Shown: positions 33,977 through 40,449 of the stretch, one piece after another
Layout: each line of letters begins with the position of its first letter
Position numbering within the stretch: position 1 is the first letter of the stretch
From: Chloroflexota bacterium
GTDB lineage: Bacteria > Chloroflexota > Chloroflexia > QHBQ01 > JADMIH01
DNA length: 40,449 bases
NCBI GenBank assembly: GCA_015478675.1
Contig: JADMIH010000017.1
Location: forward strand, 1-40,449
Reading direction: 5' to 3'
Made by a program: the position numbers and the translations under genes
Notes under the pieces: generated by a model
Databases searched by the model: none
What the model was told of the DNA's origin: nothing
What the model saw: only the letters and a program-made list of their open reading frames with translations

Positions 33977-34040
33977 TCGGAAGTCTCGGTTGCTAGATGA
34001 ACCTCTTGGCGGGAGGGCCACCAGCTCAATTTGCTTTGGC
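33941..34040 (-). ncRNA. Antisense (countertranscribed) RNA controlling rep2
   Basis: About 100 nt between a strong minus-strand promoter (34047-34076) and a rho-independent terminator (33941-33976). It is fully complementary to the rep2 leader and contains a small hairpin TGGC-CCTCCC-GCCA (34020-34007) whose loop would expose CCTCCC, plus the terminator hairpin. Known: in antisense-regulated plasmids a short ctRNA pairs with the rep leader and stops Rep synthesis. Seen: promoter, terminator and hairpins. Inferred: the regulatory role. Confidence 0.72.
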
Positions 34041-34088
34041 AGGCATATTGTAGCACAGCCCTCCACGAGTTGTCAAGGGGTGGAGGGC
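34007..34088 (+). promoter_or_regulatory. rep2 leader: SD-sequestering hairpin and alternative pairing
   Basis: GCCCTCCAC (34058-34066) pairs perfectly with GTGGAGGGC (34080-34088), which includes the rep2 Shine-Dalgarno, 6 nt before the ATG at 34095. An upstream hairpin (TGGC-GGGAGG-GCCA, 34007-34020) contains GGAGGGC (34012-34018), which could pair with GCCCTCC (34058-34064) and free the SD. Antisense RNA covers only the upstream hairpin, so its binding would favour the closed form. Confidence 0.65.
34047..34076 (-). promoter_or_regulatory. Strong promoter of the antisense RNA
   Basis: Reading the minus strand: perfect -35 TTGACA (34071-34076), 18-nt spacer, extended -10 TGC-TACAAT (34047-34055). 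Predicted start near 34040. It is the closest to consensus of the promoters noted in this window. Confidence 0.78.
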
Positions 34089-34094
34089 TATTTC

Positions 34095-35819
34095 ATGCCA
34101 CGAATTTACGACAATACGCCAGGGAACCGGCCACCTGGTGAACAACGACAAAGCCGGAGGCCCCGAAACGAGGCACGGCACACGCCGGCAGGCAATCAAA
34201 CAACAGCACAGACTGACCCCATCGGCAGGGCGGCCCGGCAGAGCAGGCCAGGGTCCAGCTTCGCAGCCCGTTTCGGCAGGATTATACTGCAACACGGCGT
34301 GGCAGCACTGCCTTCGGCGCTCTACCACTACCAGGGCGAGCTGGACCTGTCGGTTGTGCAGACATGGTTCATCTCCTACATCCTGACGCATAAGTGGGAC
34401 TCCGATCTTCCCTACCCCAGCCTCCACAAAATGGCGCTCTGCACCGGCATGTCGTACGTCAATCTGCAGCGTATCAAGAGCAGACTATGCGAGATGCACT
34501 ATCTGAAGGTAGTGCGGCGCACCAGCCAAAACGGAGGGCTGGATACAAGCGCTTATGATTTCTCGCCGCTCTTCGCTCGCCTTGAGAAGTTTATAAGCGA
34601 AGACACGCCTCCCCCAAACCCCATCAGGGAGGAGGGTCCGGCACCAGACGTGGTGGAGCTTGCGGACATGGACCCAAGCTTTGTAGCCCGCTTCGGGCGC
34701 GTGATCATACGGCGGGGCGTGGCGACCGTGCCGTGGGCTGTATATACGCACCAGGCCCAGCTTGGGCTGTCTCCATACCACGTGTGGTTGATCACCTATA
34801 TTTTCTCCTTCCAGTGGGATACGGGTCTACCGTATCCGAGCCTCGTGAAGATGTCTGGCCTCACGGGGTACAGCCTGTCGCGCATCCACGAGATAAAGGT
34901 TGAGCTGGTCCAGATGGGATACTTGACCCTGATCAACAGGTCGAATGGCGACGGTGGACAGGACACTAACGCCTACGACTTCAGCGGCCTGCTCGATGCA
35001 GTTCGCCAGGTTCTTCAGCCGGCGGCGAGTTCGGCAGCGCCCACGGACGAAGATGCAGACTCGGATGCGAACGACGGCAAGACGGGGCGCAAGGGAAAGG
35101 GTAGTGCGCAGGCTGAACAGGAGGAAGATTTCCAGTACCTGCCACGTGGAGCAGCACCTCGCCGGGGTCGCAAGGCCATCTCTAACGAGCAGGTTGCGGC
35201 ACCTGCAACAAGCAAAGTGCGTAGGAGCCCTGGTAACAAGAACCGGATAGCCCCTGGTAACAGTAACGCTATAGAGCCTAGTAACAAAGAGAGGATAGGG
35301 GGTAGTAACGCACAGAGGATAGGCCCTAGTCACGCAGACCGTATAGGGGCTAGTAACGGTTACAGTATAGAGGCTAGTCGGCAGATGCAACCAGGTACGG
35401 TAACGGGTAGCGGAAGGGGGCTAGTAACGCGTGCCGCACACGAAATAGAACCATTAAAAGAAGAATCAAAACAAGAAGATGATTCGAATCAGCACTCCAG
35501 AAAAGTTGCTACAAGAACGAAGGTGACCACGCAAGCAAGGTCGAGTATCCCAGGCTATTCACCATATATAGCTGCAGTTGCAGCAGATTTCTCTCGCGAG
35601 CTTGGAGACGCGATACATGAAGCCTCCAACATGAAACAGGCTCTAAATCTCTGGCAGAGTTCAGGCCTCAGCGAACAAGAATTCGTCGACCTAATGCAGG
35701 AAGCCCGAAAGCTCACACGCAAGTACCAGAGCCGCCCGACCTGGGATGCTATGAACAATAAGATGGCTTACTATTTCGCGACCCTTCGCGACTTAATAGG
35801 AGAAAATCCTAGGACTTAG
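34095..35819 (+). CDS. Rep-like protein with duplicated winged-helix domain (Rep2)
   Basis: 574 residues, the same plan as the protein at 25353-27113. Winged-helix copies at about 56-170 (FAARFGRIILQHGVAALPSA ... YDFSPLFARLEKF) and 196-312 (FVARFGRVIIRRGVATVPWA ... YDFSGLLDAVRQVL). A basic linker follows with an 8-residue repeat (PGNKNRIA, PSNKERIG, GSNAQRIG) encoded by exact 24-bp units at 35229-35372, then a C-terminal helical domain (SGLSEQEFVDLMQEARKL ... MAYYFATLRDLIG). The start ATG 34095 follows GGAGGG, which lies in an inhibitory hairpin. An antisense RNA to the leader and the in-gene iterons are strong signs of a plasmid replication initiator with its origin inside the gene. The protein family itself is named from architecture, not a database match. 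Confidence 0.75.
   Translation: MPRIYDNTPGNRPPGEQRQSRRPRNEARHTPAGNQTTAQTDPIGRAARQSRPGSSFAARFGRIILQHGVAALPSALYHYQGELDLSVVQTWFISYILTHKWDSDLPYPSLHKMALCTGMSYVNLQRIKSRLCEMHYLKVVRRTSQNGGLDTSAYDFSPLFARLEKFISEDTPPPNPIREEGPAPDVVELADMDPSFVARFGRVIIRRGVATVPWAVYTHQAQLGLSPYHVWLITYIFSFQWDTGLPYPSLVKMSGLTGYSLSRIHEIKVELVQMGYLTLINRSNGDGGQDTNAYDFSGLLDAVRQVLQPAASSAAPTDEDADSDANDGKTGRKGKGSAQAEQEEDFQYLPRGAAPRRGRKAISNEQVAAPATSKVRRSPGNKNRIAPGNSNAIEPSNKERIGGSNAQRIGPSHADRIGASNGYSIEASRQMQPGTVTGSGRGLVTRAAHEIEPLKEESKQEDDSNQHSRKVATRTKVTTQARSSIPGYSPYIAAVAADFSRELGDAIHEASNMKQALNLWQSSGLSEQEFVDLMQEARKLTRKYQSRPTWDAMNNKMAYYFATLRDLIGENPRT
35229..35372 (+). repeat. In-gene iteron array of Rep2 (six exact 24-bp units)
   Basis: Units start at 35229, 35253, 35277, 35301, 35325 and 35349, with the core (C/G)CTAGTAAC...ATAG(G/C). 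Related GGTAACGG and CTAGTAACG copies continue near 35396-35425. An exact 24-bp step keeps the frame here. Confidence 0.85.
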
Positions 35820-35942
35820 TGCACCTAACAAAATCGCGGCGCACGTAGGAGAGAAAGCAGGATGGTTGTGTGCCATGGAATCGAGTAGAAGGAGCGCCTG
35901 GCTCCTGGGGCGCCACCGGTTTCTTCGAAGGTGCTGAACGCT

Positions 35943-36383
35943 TCAGGAGAGTTTCTCGGCCAACCCAACGATAATGCCCTCGGGGCCGCGGAGGTAGGCG
36001 AGCCGATCCGTGTCCTCGTATTGCACTACCTCGCCGACCAGTTCGGCGCCGTGGGCAATCAGGCGCGCGACGATGCCGTCAATGTCGTCGACGGCGAACA
36101 TGATGCGGCGCATTCCGAGCTCGTTCACCGCAGCGTTCTCGGCCCCGTTTCTGATCGCTTCCGGCGTGTGGAACTTGTCCAGCTCGATCAGTCCGTGGCC
36201 GTCCGGTGTGCGCAAAAACGTGAGGGTAGCGTGGACATCCTGAAGCCCAATGAGTCGATCTACGGAGGGGCCCTCGACGGTCGTCTCACCCACCAACTCG
36301 AGTCCGAGTTCGAGAAAGAAGGCCTTCACGGCTTCGAGGTCGTCGACGACGATGAGGATGTTGTCCAATCTCTTGATAACCAT
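35943..36383 (-). CDS. VOC-superfamily (glyoxalase-like) protein
   Basis: 146 residues: two beta-alpha-beta-beta-beta modules, the first from RLDNILIVVDDLEAVKAFFL with HATLTFLRTPDG and HGLIELDKF, the second from RRIMFAVDDIDGIVARLIAH with LAYLRGPEGIIVGLAE. Metal-ligand positions are plausible (His in DGHGLIEL, Glu in GLAEKL), but the substrate cannot be inferred; relatives include glyoxalase I, dioxygenases and antibiotic-resistance proteins. An extended -10 lies 6 nt before the ATG and no SD is seen, so it is probably leaderless. Base and codon use look GC-richer than its neighbours and it abuts a broken IS5 transposase, so it may be a horizontally acquired cargo gene. Confidence 0.85.
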   Translation of the reverse strand: MVIKRLDNILIVVDDLEAVKAFFLELGLELVGETTVEGPSVDRLIGLQDVHATLTFLRTPDGHGLIELDKFHTPEAIRNGAENAAVNELGMRRIMFAVDDIDGIVARLIAHGAELVGEVVQYEDTDRLAYLRGPEGIIVGLAEKLS

Positions 36384-36387
36384 GTCT

Positions 36388-36570
36388 CTAGTATAGCAGA
36401 GGCCGTGCGCGGCGGTCCAGGGTCCAGGCCGACCATTCTCGCGAGTTGGCGGAGTCCAGCGCCGCCCGGTCCGACACTCGGGGCCGTCCGCCCCTGGGCT
36501 TCGGCGGCTCTGGCGGGAGCAGCGGCGCGATCCGCGCCCACAACGCGTCAGGCAACAGTTCCTTCGTCAT
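36388..36570 (-). pseudogene. Truncated IS5-family transposase (N-terminus)
   Basis: MTKELLPDALWARIAPLLPP followed by EPPKPRGGRPRVSDRAAL is the N-terminal (DUF4096) part of IS5/IS427-type transposases. After about 38 residues the sequence leaves the family and ends within 22 more residues, so the DDE domain is gone. GGAGGG precedes ATG 36570. The break lies about 70 bp from the start of the VOC gene, consistent with an insertion/deletion that brought or kept that gene. Confidence 0.8.
36390..36398 (-). promoter_or_regulatory. Extended -10 promoter (TGCTATACT) of the VOC gene
   Basis: Reading the minus strand, TGC-TATACT ends 6 nt before the ATG at 36383. This is the same geometry as at the inserted nuclease gene (9530-9545) and predicts a leaderless mRNA. 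Confidence 0.6.
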
Positions 36571-36701
36571 GGCACCCTCCTCCATGACTCCTATTCTGCT
36601 TCCTTGGCTGCTTACGCGAAGGTTCTGTTAGGCGTGCTTAGTGTAAGCACGCGGCGCAGTCAAAGGCTAGAGCGAGCAAGCATCCTCGGCAGTTTGGATA
36701 T

Positions 36702-36727
36702 CAGGTGTCTGTATATACAGACACCTG
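36702..36727. repeat. Perfect 26-bp palindrome, copy 1
   Basis: Arms of 13 nt, CAGGTGTCTGTAT and its complement, with no spacer. It contains the same 18-bp core as the copy at 36790. Its centre lies about 217 bp upstream of the parA2 start. A candidate parS/centromere or operator. Confidence 0.85.
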
Positions 36728-36789
36728 TTCATCCGCATCTCGCTATGAGTCGCGCGCTAGAGCAAAGCCCCGTTGCGGCGTGTGTGGAG

Positions 36790-36807
36790 TGTCTGTATAT
36801 ACAGACA
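36790..36807. repeat. Perfect 18-bp palindrome TGTCTGTATATACAGACA, copy 2
   Basis: Identical to the core of copy 1, with centres 84 bp apart, about eight helical turns, so both sites face the same side. Position just upstream of parA2-parB2 suggests ParB2-binding (parS) or regulator sites. Confidence 0.85.
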
Positions 36808-36855
36808 GTTATTGGACAGTCGACGGTTTACAGGTGGATGGGAGTTTTCCACAAT

Positions 36856-36884
36856 TTCACAGCATCGTGAGACTGTGATATAGT
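36856..36884 (+). promoter_or_regulatory. parA2 promoter with overlapping operator
   Basis: TTCACA (36856-36861), 17-nt spacer, TATAGT (36879-36884). A dyad TCACAG-N10-CTGTGA (36857-36862 and 36873-36878) fills the promoter. The HTH domain of ParA2 is the natural candidate repressor. Confidence 0.65.
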
Positions 36885-36930
36885 CGGTAGAGTCACCGGC
36901 AACTACCAGGCCGTAGTCTAGGAGTGCTAA

Positions 36931-37932
36931 GTGGAAGACTCGATACCTCTTCAGGAGGCAGCAAGGCAGTTTGGAGTAAAGGCAACGCGTTTGCGCCGTG
37001 CCGCGTGGGACGGCCGCCTGGCCGCGAGGCTTGTTGGCAACCAGTGGTTGGTGCCTCCCGTTGAGGTCGAACGGTTTCTGCGGGAAGGCCGCCACAGATC
37101 AGGTAGCGCGGGCGCCCCAGTACAAGCAGCACGCAAAGGAGAAACTATGGCCCGCATCATCGCCGTCGCCGTGCCAAAAGGAGGTACGGGCAAGACCACC
37201 ACCACGCTCAACCTCGGTGCTGCGCTGGCCGAGCAGGGGCAACGGGTGCTGCTTGTAGACTTCGACCCCCAGGGCAATCTCACCCAGTCCTTGGGACTGC
37301 GACCCAGCCAGCTTGAGCACACTATTTACAGCGCCATCAAATATTTCCTCACCCGCTACGAGCCACAACTGGAACTGGCTATCCACAAGACAGCGGCGGG
37401 TATGGACCTTGTACCGACGAGCGCGCGGCTCAACCTGGCGAACGACGAGCTGGCCGTGGCGATCCAGCGTGAATTTGTGCTGCAGAAGCTGCTTGCGCCC
37501 GTCGCCAACCGCTACGACGTGATCCTGATTGACACCCTCCCTTACCTGGGGGTGCTGGTGATGAACGCACTGGTAGCGGCACATGAAATCCTGATCCCGC
37601 TTCAGGCCGAGTACCTTGCCACCGAGTCGGTTGCCCTGATCCTGGATCAGGTCCAGCTTATGAGGCGCGCCGGGCTCAACCCCGATCTGTCGGTCACAGG
37701 CATTTTGCTCACGATGGTCGACAAAAGAACGGTGATCAACCGGGAGGCCGCCGAATATGTCCGTAAGACATTTGGGCACCAGGTCCGTATCTTCGATACT
37801 GTAATCAAGCGTTCGGTTCGCTTCCCGGAGTCGCAGGCCACCCATCAGAGCATACTGGGGCACGAGCCTCAGGGTGAGGGAGCGCGGGCTTATCGGGCGC
37901 TTGCCGCGGAGGTGCTCAATGCCACAGTCTAG
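36931..37932 (+). CDS. parA: HTH-ParA fusion partition ATPase (ParA2)
   Basis: 333 residues from GTG 36931, preceded by AGGAGTG. Residues about 3-50 form an excisionase-like HTH (IPLQEAARQFGVKATRLRRA ... NQWLVPPVEVERFL). Residues 70-333 are the ATPase with deviant Walker A PKGGTGKTTTT, LLVDFDPQGNLTQSLGL, Walker B VILIDTLPYLGVLVMNAL (Leu where many ParAs have PP), and LLTMVDKRTVINRE. It overlaps parB2 by 14 nt, giving a compact parAB operon. The HTH and the dyad in the promoter point to autoregulation. It is clearly distinct from ParA1, so the two are not a recent duplication. Confidence 0.92.
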   Translation: MEDSIPLQEAARQFGVKATRLRRAAWDGRLAARLVGNQWLVPPVEVERFLREGRHRSGSAGAPVQAARKGETMARIIAVAVPKGGTGKTTTTLNLGAALAEQGQRVLLVDFDPQGNLTQSLGLRPSQLEHTIYSAIKYFLTRYEPQLELAIHKTAAGMDLVPTSARLNLANDELAVAIQREFVLQKLLAPVANRYDVILIDTLPYLGVLVMNALVAAHEILIPLQAEYLATESVALILDQVQLMRRAGLNPDLSVTGILLTMVDKRTVINREAAEYVRKTFGHQVRIFDTVIKRSVRFPESQATHQSILGHEPQGEGARAYRALAAEVLNATV

Positions 37933-39058
37933 CACGAAATCCAGCACCAAGCGCAAGGGTTTCTTTGCAGAGGCACCGGCTCGCGAAGACGAGGAGGCCC
38001 GCCAGCGTGAGGTGGCTGCTCTGCTTCCTACCCGCCGTATGGTAGTGCAGGATCTGCCGGTCGAGCGCATCCTGCCCAATCCCTTCCAGGCCCGCCAGCA
38101 GCTCACCAACCTGGAGGAGTTGAGCGCGGCGATACAGGCGCAGGGCTTCATCACGCGCTTGCGTGTCCGGCCCAACCCTGACCAGAGCGGCTACTTCCAA
38201 CTGGCATACGGTGAGCGCCGGCTGCGGGCCGCTAGGCTTGCTGGTCTCACGGAAGTGCCCTGCGAGGTAGCAGAGCACACCGACGATGAACTGCTCGAAA
38301 TAGGGCTGGCCGAGAATATACAGCGGCGGGACCTTGAGCCCCTCGACGAAGCGAGGGCCTTCCGGCTGTTTATAGAGCAGCGCAACTACTCGATACGCCG
38401 CCTGGCCGAGCGCATCGGTAAAGACAAGAGCTATGTCGAGGACCGGCTCGCGCTCTTGCGCACCCCGGAAGACGTGCAGCGGATGATCGAGCAGCGCCCC
38501 GATGCACTACGCATAGCGAGGGAGATAGCCAAACTCCCCACACCCGAGGAGCGGAGGCCCCTGATCGAAGGGGTGATGGCTGGTCAGGTCAACACTGAAG
38601 ACGTGCGCAGTATCGTTCGGGCGGTAACCAGCCCTGCGCCTGCCCAGACTAGCATAGCCGGGCAAGCGTCCTCTACTGCCATGGCCCAGCAAGAAGATGC
38701 CCAAGGTGACTTAGCAGAAGAGGCTGTTGTTAGCCGTGTTGTGAGTGTGGATGGTGTGCCTGTCACTATACCTGTGTGGAAAGAGGATGGGCCCGGAAAG
38801 CAGCCAGGTTCGGCTGTCGAGTCGGCGCTGAGAGCGAAAGGGGTAAAGGAAGCCAGGAGAGCGGCAGCATCCCTGCGGCGTGAAATGGGCACTATGCGTG
38901 TGATCCTGGCACGCTGGCACAAGGCCCTGCCCGATATGACCGTTGCCGAGAGGACCTTACTCGAGGGCTATATCCAGGAGATAGAGGGTGCCAGTGCAAG
39001 GTTGCGGATTGACCTGCATGAGATGAACTTGGGTGGCCAGGAAGCTCAAGAGGAGTAA
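37919..39058 (+). CDS. parB: ParB/Spo0J-family partition protein (ParB2)
   Basis: 379 residues from ATG 37919, with GGAGGTG 5 nt upstream. Canonical ParB boxes: LPVERILPNPFQARQQ, YGERRLRAARLAGLTEVPCE, LAENIQRRDLEPLDEARAF, and an HTH YSIRRLAERIGKDKSYVEDR. The central linker is Ala/Gln-rich and the C-terminal helices (LRREMGTMRVILARWHKALP) could dimerise. Known: ParB binds parS, hydrolyses CTP to slide along DNA and stimulates ParA. The paired palindromes upstream of parA2 are the best local parS candidates. Typical length and all motifs are present, so it should be functional. Confidence 0.93.
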   Translation: MPQSSTKSSTKRKGFFAEAPAREDEEARQREVAALLPTRRMVVQDLPVERILPNPFQARQQLTNLEELSAAIQAQGFITRLRVRPNPDQSGYFQLAYGERRLRAARLAGLTEVPCEVAEHTDDELLEIGLAENIQRRDLEPLDEARAFRLFIEQRNYSIRRLAERIGKDKSYVEDRLALLRTPEDVQRMIEQRPDALRIAREIAKLPTPEERRPLIEGVMAGQVNTEDVRSIVRAVTSPAPAQTSIAGQASSTAMAQQEDAQGDLAEEAVVSRVVSVDGVPVTIPVWKEDGPGKQPGSAVESALRAKGVKEARRAAASLRREMGTMRVILARWHKALPDMTVAERTLLEGYIQEIEGASARLRIDLHEMNLGGQEAQEE

Positions 39059-39123
39059 GAACAGGGATAAGCAGAAGAGCCAAAATTGTCATCTATCGGG
39101 AGTGTCGTGCGTAGGGCAAGTTT

Positions 39124-39150
39124 CTAGGGTTTTCATAATGAAAACCCTAG
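39124..39150. repeat. Perfect 27-bp palindrome downstream of parB2
   Basis: 13-nt arms CTAGGGTTTTCAT and complement around a single A, 66 bp after the parB2 stop. No T-run follows on either side, so it is a weak terminator candidate. A protein-binding or recombination site is equally possible. Confidence 0.75.
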
Positions 39151-39176
39151 GGCCAAACCCGAGCTACAGGGCGCAA

Positions 39177-39413
39177 CTGGTAGTTCACCCGAATATGTGT
39201 CCACTTTTGCTCGAAGTTTTGCTATTACACCCGATGGGTGCTCGTCACGCACGACCTGGGTTGGCCGCCAGTCTCGATGACGAGACTAATCACCCGAAAT
39301 CCTGCGAACTACGCATTCACGCAAACATTCAGGTAAAATCCTTTACGCGAATTCTTGCTCACTGAGCCGAGTTTGCGCTCGGTCGGTGAGCAAATATTCA
39401 GGTGAACTACCAG
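39177..39413. other. 237-bp inverted-repeat element, noncoding and hairpin-rich
   Basis: 20-bp ends (39177-39196 and 39394-39413) are inverted copies with 19 of 20 matches. Inside are CACCC-GA-TGGGTG-type, GTCTCG-ATGA-CGAGAC (39271-39286) and a long hairpin (39355-39371 with 39378-39393, loop TTTGCG). ATTCAGGT recurs near 39328 and 39396. No frame is supported. It could be a MITE, a single-strand origin, or a structured leader of the antirepressor gene, whose ATG lies 13 nt after the element. Confidence 0.6.
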
Positions 39414-39426
39414 CAACCAACAGATT

Positions 39427-40296
39427 ATGACTTCTTACGGAATTGCGGACCAGGGGAGCACACTATTGGACCGAGAAGATATCACACTTGGGGAACATGC
39501 TGAAGAGGAGGACGCCGAGGAGGTGGATGGGGTAGCGGGGCAAGAGACTTCAGCCGACAAGCAAACAACTGCTCTGGTGCCGGCACGAGAGCAGGTAGTG
39601 CAGTTCTACGGAGATAACATCCCCGTTGCGCAAACGCCTGACGGTGAGATATATGTGCCGCTGCGACCGCTCACGGACTTTCTCGGCTTGGCCTTCGGCT
39701 CACAAACTCTGAGGGTGCGCAGGGACGAAGTGTTGTCCGAGCGAGCACGCACCGTCACGATGGCTCGCTCCGATGGGAAGAGGGTCGGGATGCTCTGCTT
39801 ACCGCTGGACCTGCTGCCGGGCTGGCTCTTTGGGTTACAGCCCACAAGAGTGAGGCCAGAGCTTGCAGAAAAGCTACGCCGGTATCGCGCTGAAGCTTTC
39901 AGAGTGCTGTGGGAAGCCTTTAAGGGTGACGTGTTGCCAACTACACCTCCGCAGAAGGACCTGTCGGGCGCGGCGCTCGCCCTTGAGATCGCAACGGCCA
40001 TGCAACACCTCGCCCGGCAGCAGCTCGACATGGAATCACGTCTGGGCGATGTAGCCGGGCGGCAAGAGGTAATGGCTCAGTATCTGAAAGGCTTCATCCA
40101 ACGCACTGAGGGGCGGCTGCAAAACCTTGAGTTGCACCTGAGTACAGGTGCGACCGTCAGCGAGGCTCAGGCCACTGAGATAGCACTGGCCGTCAAGAAC
40201 ATCGGCCAACGATTGGCCTCCCAGGGGGACAAGAGTGGGTACGCCAAAGTCTACTCCGAGATGTACAGACGGTACCAGATCTCATCGTTTATATAG
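39427..40296 (+). CDS. Phage-type antirepressor (P22_AR_N + ORF6C)
   Basis: 289 residues. After an acidic N-terminus (EHAEEEDAEEVDGVAGQE), residues about 55-175 match the phage antirepressor N-terminal domain (VVQFYGDNIPVAQTPDGEIY, VPLRPLTDFLGLAF, QTLRVRRDEVL, LPLDLLPGWLFGL, YRAEAFRVLWEAFKGD). The C-terminal 70 residues, ending AVKNIGQRLASQGDKSGYAK, match the ORF6C domain. Known: such proteins inactivate phage repressors and are SOS- or operator-controlled. No SD is obvious before ATG 39427, which follows the hairpin-rich element closely, so control by RNA structure is conceivable. With DinD at the other end, the window has two antirepressor-like regulators. The last 150 bp after it show nothing I can support. 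Confidence 0.85.
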   Translation: MTSYGIADQGSTLLDREDITLGEHAEEEDAEEVDGVAGQETSADKQTTALVPAREQVVQFYGDNIPVAQTPDGEIYVPLRPLTDFLGLAFGSQTLRVRRDEVLSERARTVTMARSDGKRVGMLCLPLDLLPGWLFGLQPTRVRPELAEKLRRYRAEAFRVLWEAFKGDVLPTTPPQKDLSGAALALEIATAMQHLARQQLDMESRLGDVAGRQEVMAQYLKGFIQRTEGRLQNLELHLSTGATVSEAQATEIALAVKNIGQRLASQGDKSGYAKVYSEMYRRYQISSFI

Positions 40297-40449
40297 ACAC
40301 TTAGCAAAATGCCTTTTATGGCTGTTGAGAGCAAACCGTGCTTGAGTATACCACAGACTGGAGCCTGTGAGATACGCCACGGCAGTCTGTAAGCGTTCAG
40401 AGTTGAGGTGGAGCAATTTCCACTATATGCTAGATGCATGACGAAAGAG

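Noticed and set aside
35229..35372. CRISPR-like array
   Set aside because: Units are contiguous 24-bp repeats without unique spacers, inside a coding sequence, with no cas gene nearby.
39124..39150. Rho-independent terminator after parB2
   Set aside because: Strong palindrome, but no T-run on either side; kept as an unassigned palindrome.

Overview
The window reads as the backbone of a large plasmid, or of a plasmid-derived integrated element, from a moderately GC-rich bacterium that uses strong Shine-Dalgarno sites. SARP/BTAD-type regulators, HTH-ParA fusions and many low-complexity tandem repeats point to Chloroflexota (Ktedonobacteria-like) or, less likely, Actinomycetota. That placement is inferred from gene content, not from a marker gene. 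No rRNA, tRNA, CRISPR array or central-metabolism gene was seen.

Layout. (1) 1-1.5 kb: a deleted IS remnant, then an operator array (four TACCC-N6-GGGTA dyads) in front of a DinD/BRO-like gene on the + strand. (2) 1.7-6.7 kb, minus strand: two SARP-like regulators, one fused to a SpoT/MESH1-type HD hydrolase domain, with a D12-class adenine methyltransferase between them. A set of about 20-bp-spaced palindromes lies upstream. (3) 7.2-12.3 kb, minus: a PH-domain membrane protein, a CooC/MinD-type ATPase, and a beta-class DNA methyltransferase split by a zinc-ribbon/Vsr-like endonuclease gene inserted on the opposite strand. (4) 12.1-24.4 kb, minus: three unknown proteins, a 1589-residue protein (pentapeptide repeats, zinc knuckle, HExxH domain, von Willebrand A domain), a 1176-residue MoxR/CobS-like AAA+ ATPase that shares its N-terminal module, and a divergent ParB. 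This is the strongest candidate for an undescribed system. (5) 24.5-30.2 kb, minus: an unknown protein, a Rep-like protein with a duplicated winged helix, a DUF457 membrane protein, another membrane protein and an ASCH protein. (6) 30.7-36 kb: HTH-ParA plus an overlapping partner gene, an orphan ClpX-type zinc finger, and a second Rep-like gene whose leader carries a convincing antisense RNA control region. (7) 36-40.4 kb: a VOC protein, a truncated IS5 transposase, paired palindromes, a second HTH-ParA with a canonical ParB, a 237-bp inverted-repeat element and a phage-type antirepressor.

How it may work together. There are three ParA/MinD-family ATPases, two ParB proteins (plus a ParA-linked partner), and two Rep-like genes plus the ParA1 partner that each carry a 22-24-bp iteron-like array inside their coding sequence. 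This suggests a multi-replicon (cointegrate-like) plasmid whose origins lie inside rep genes. One rep appears controlled by a roughly 100-nt antisense RNA. The AAA+/VWA pair is probably a chaperone-type machine: MoxR-like ATPases remodel partners through VWA adaptors. Its neighbour ParB hints at action on DNA or plasmid maintenance, but nothing in the sequence fixes the target.
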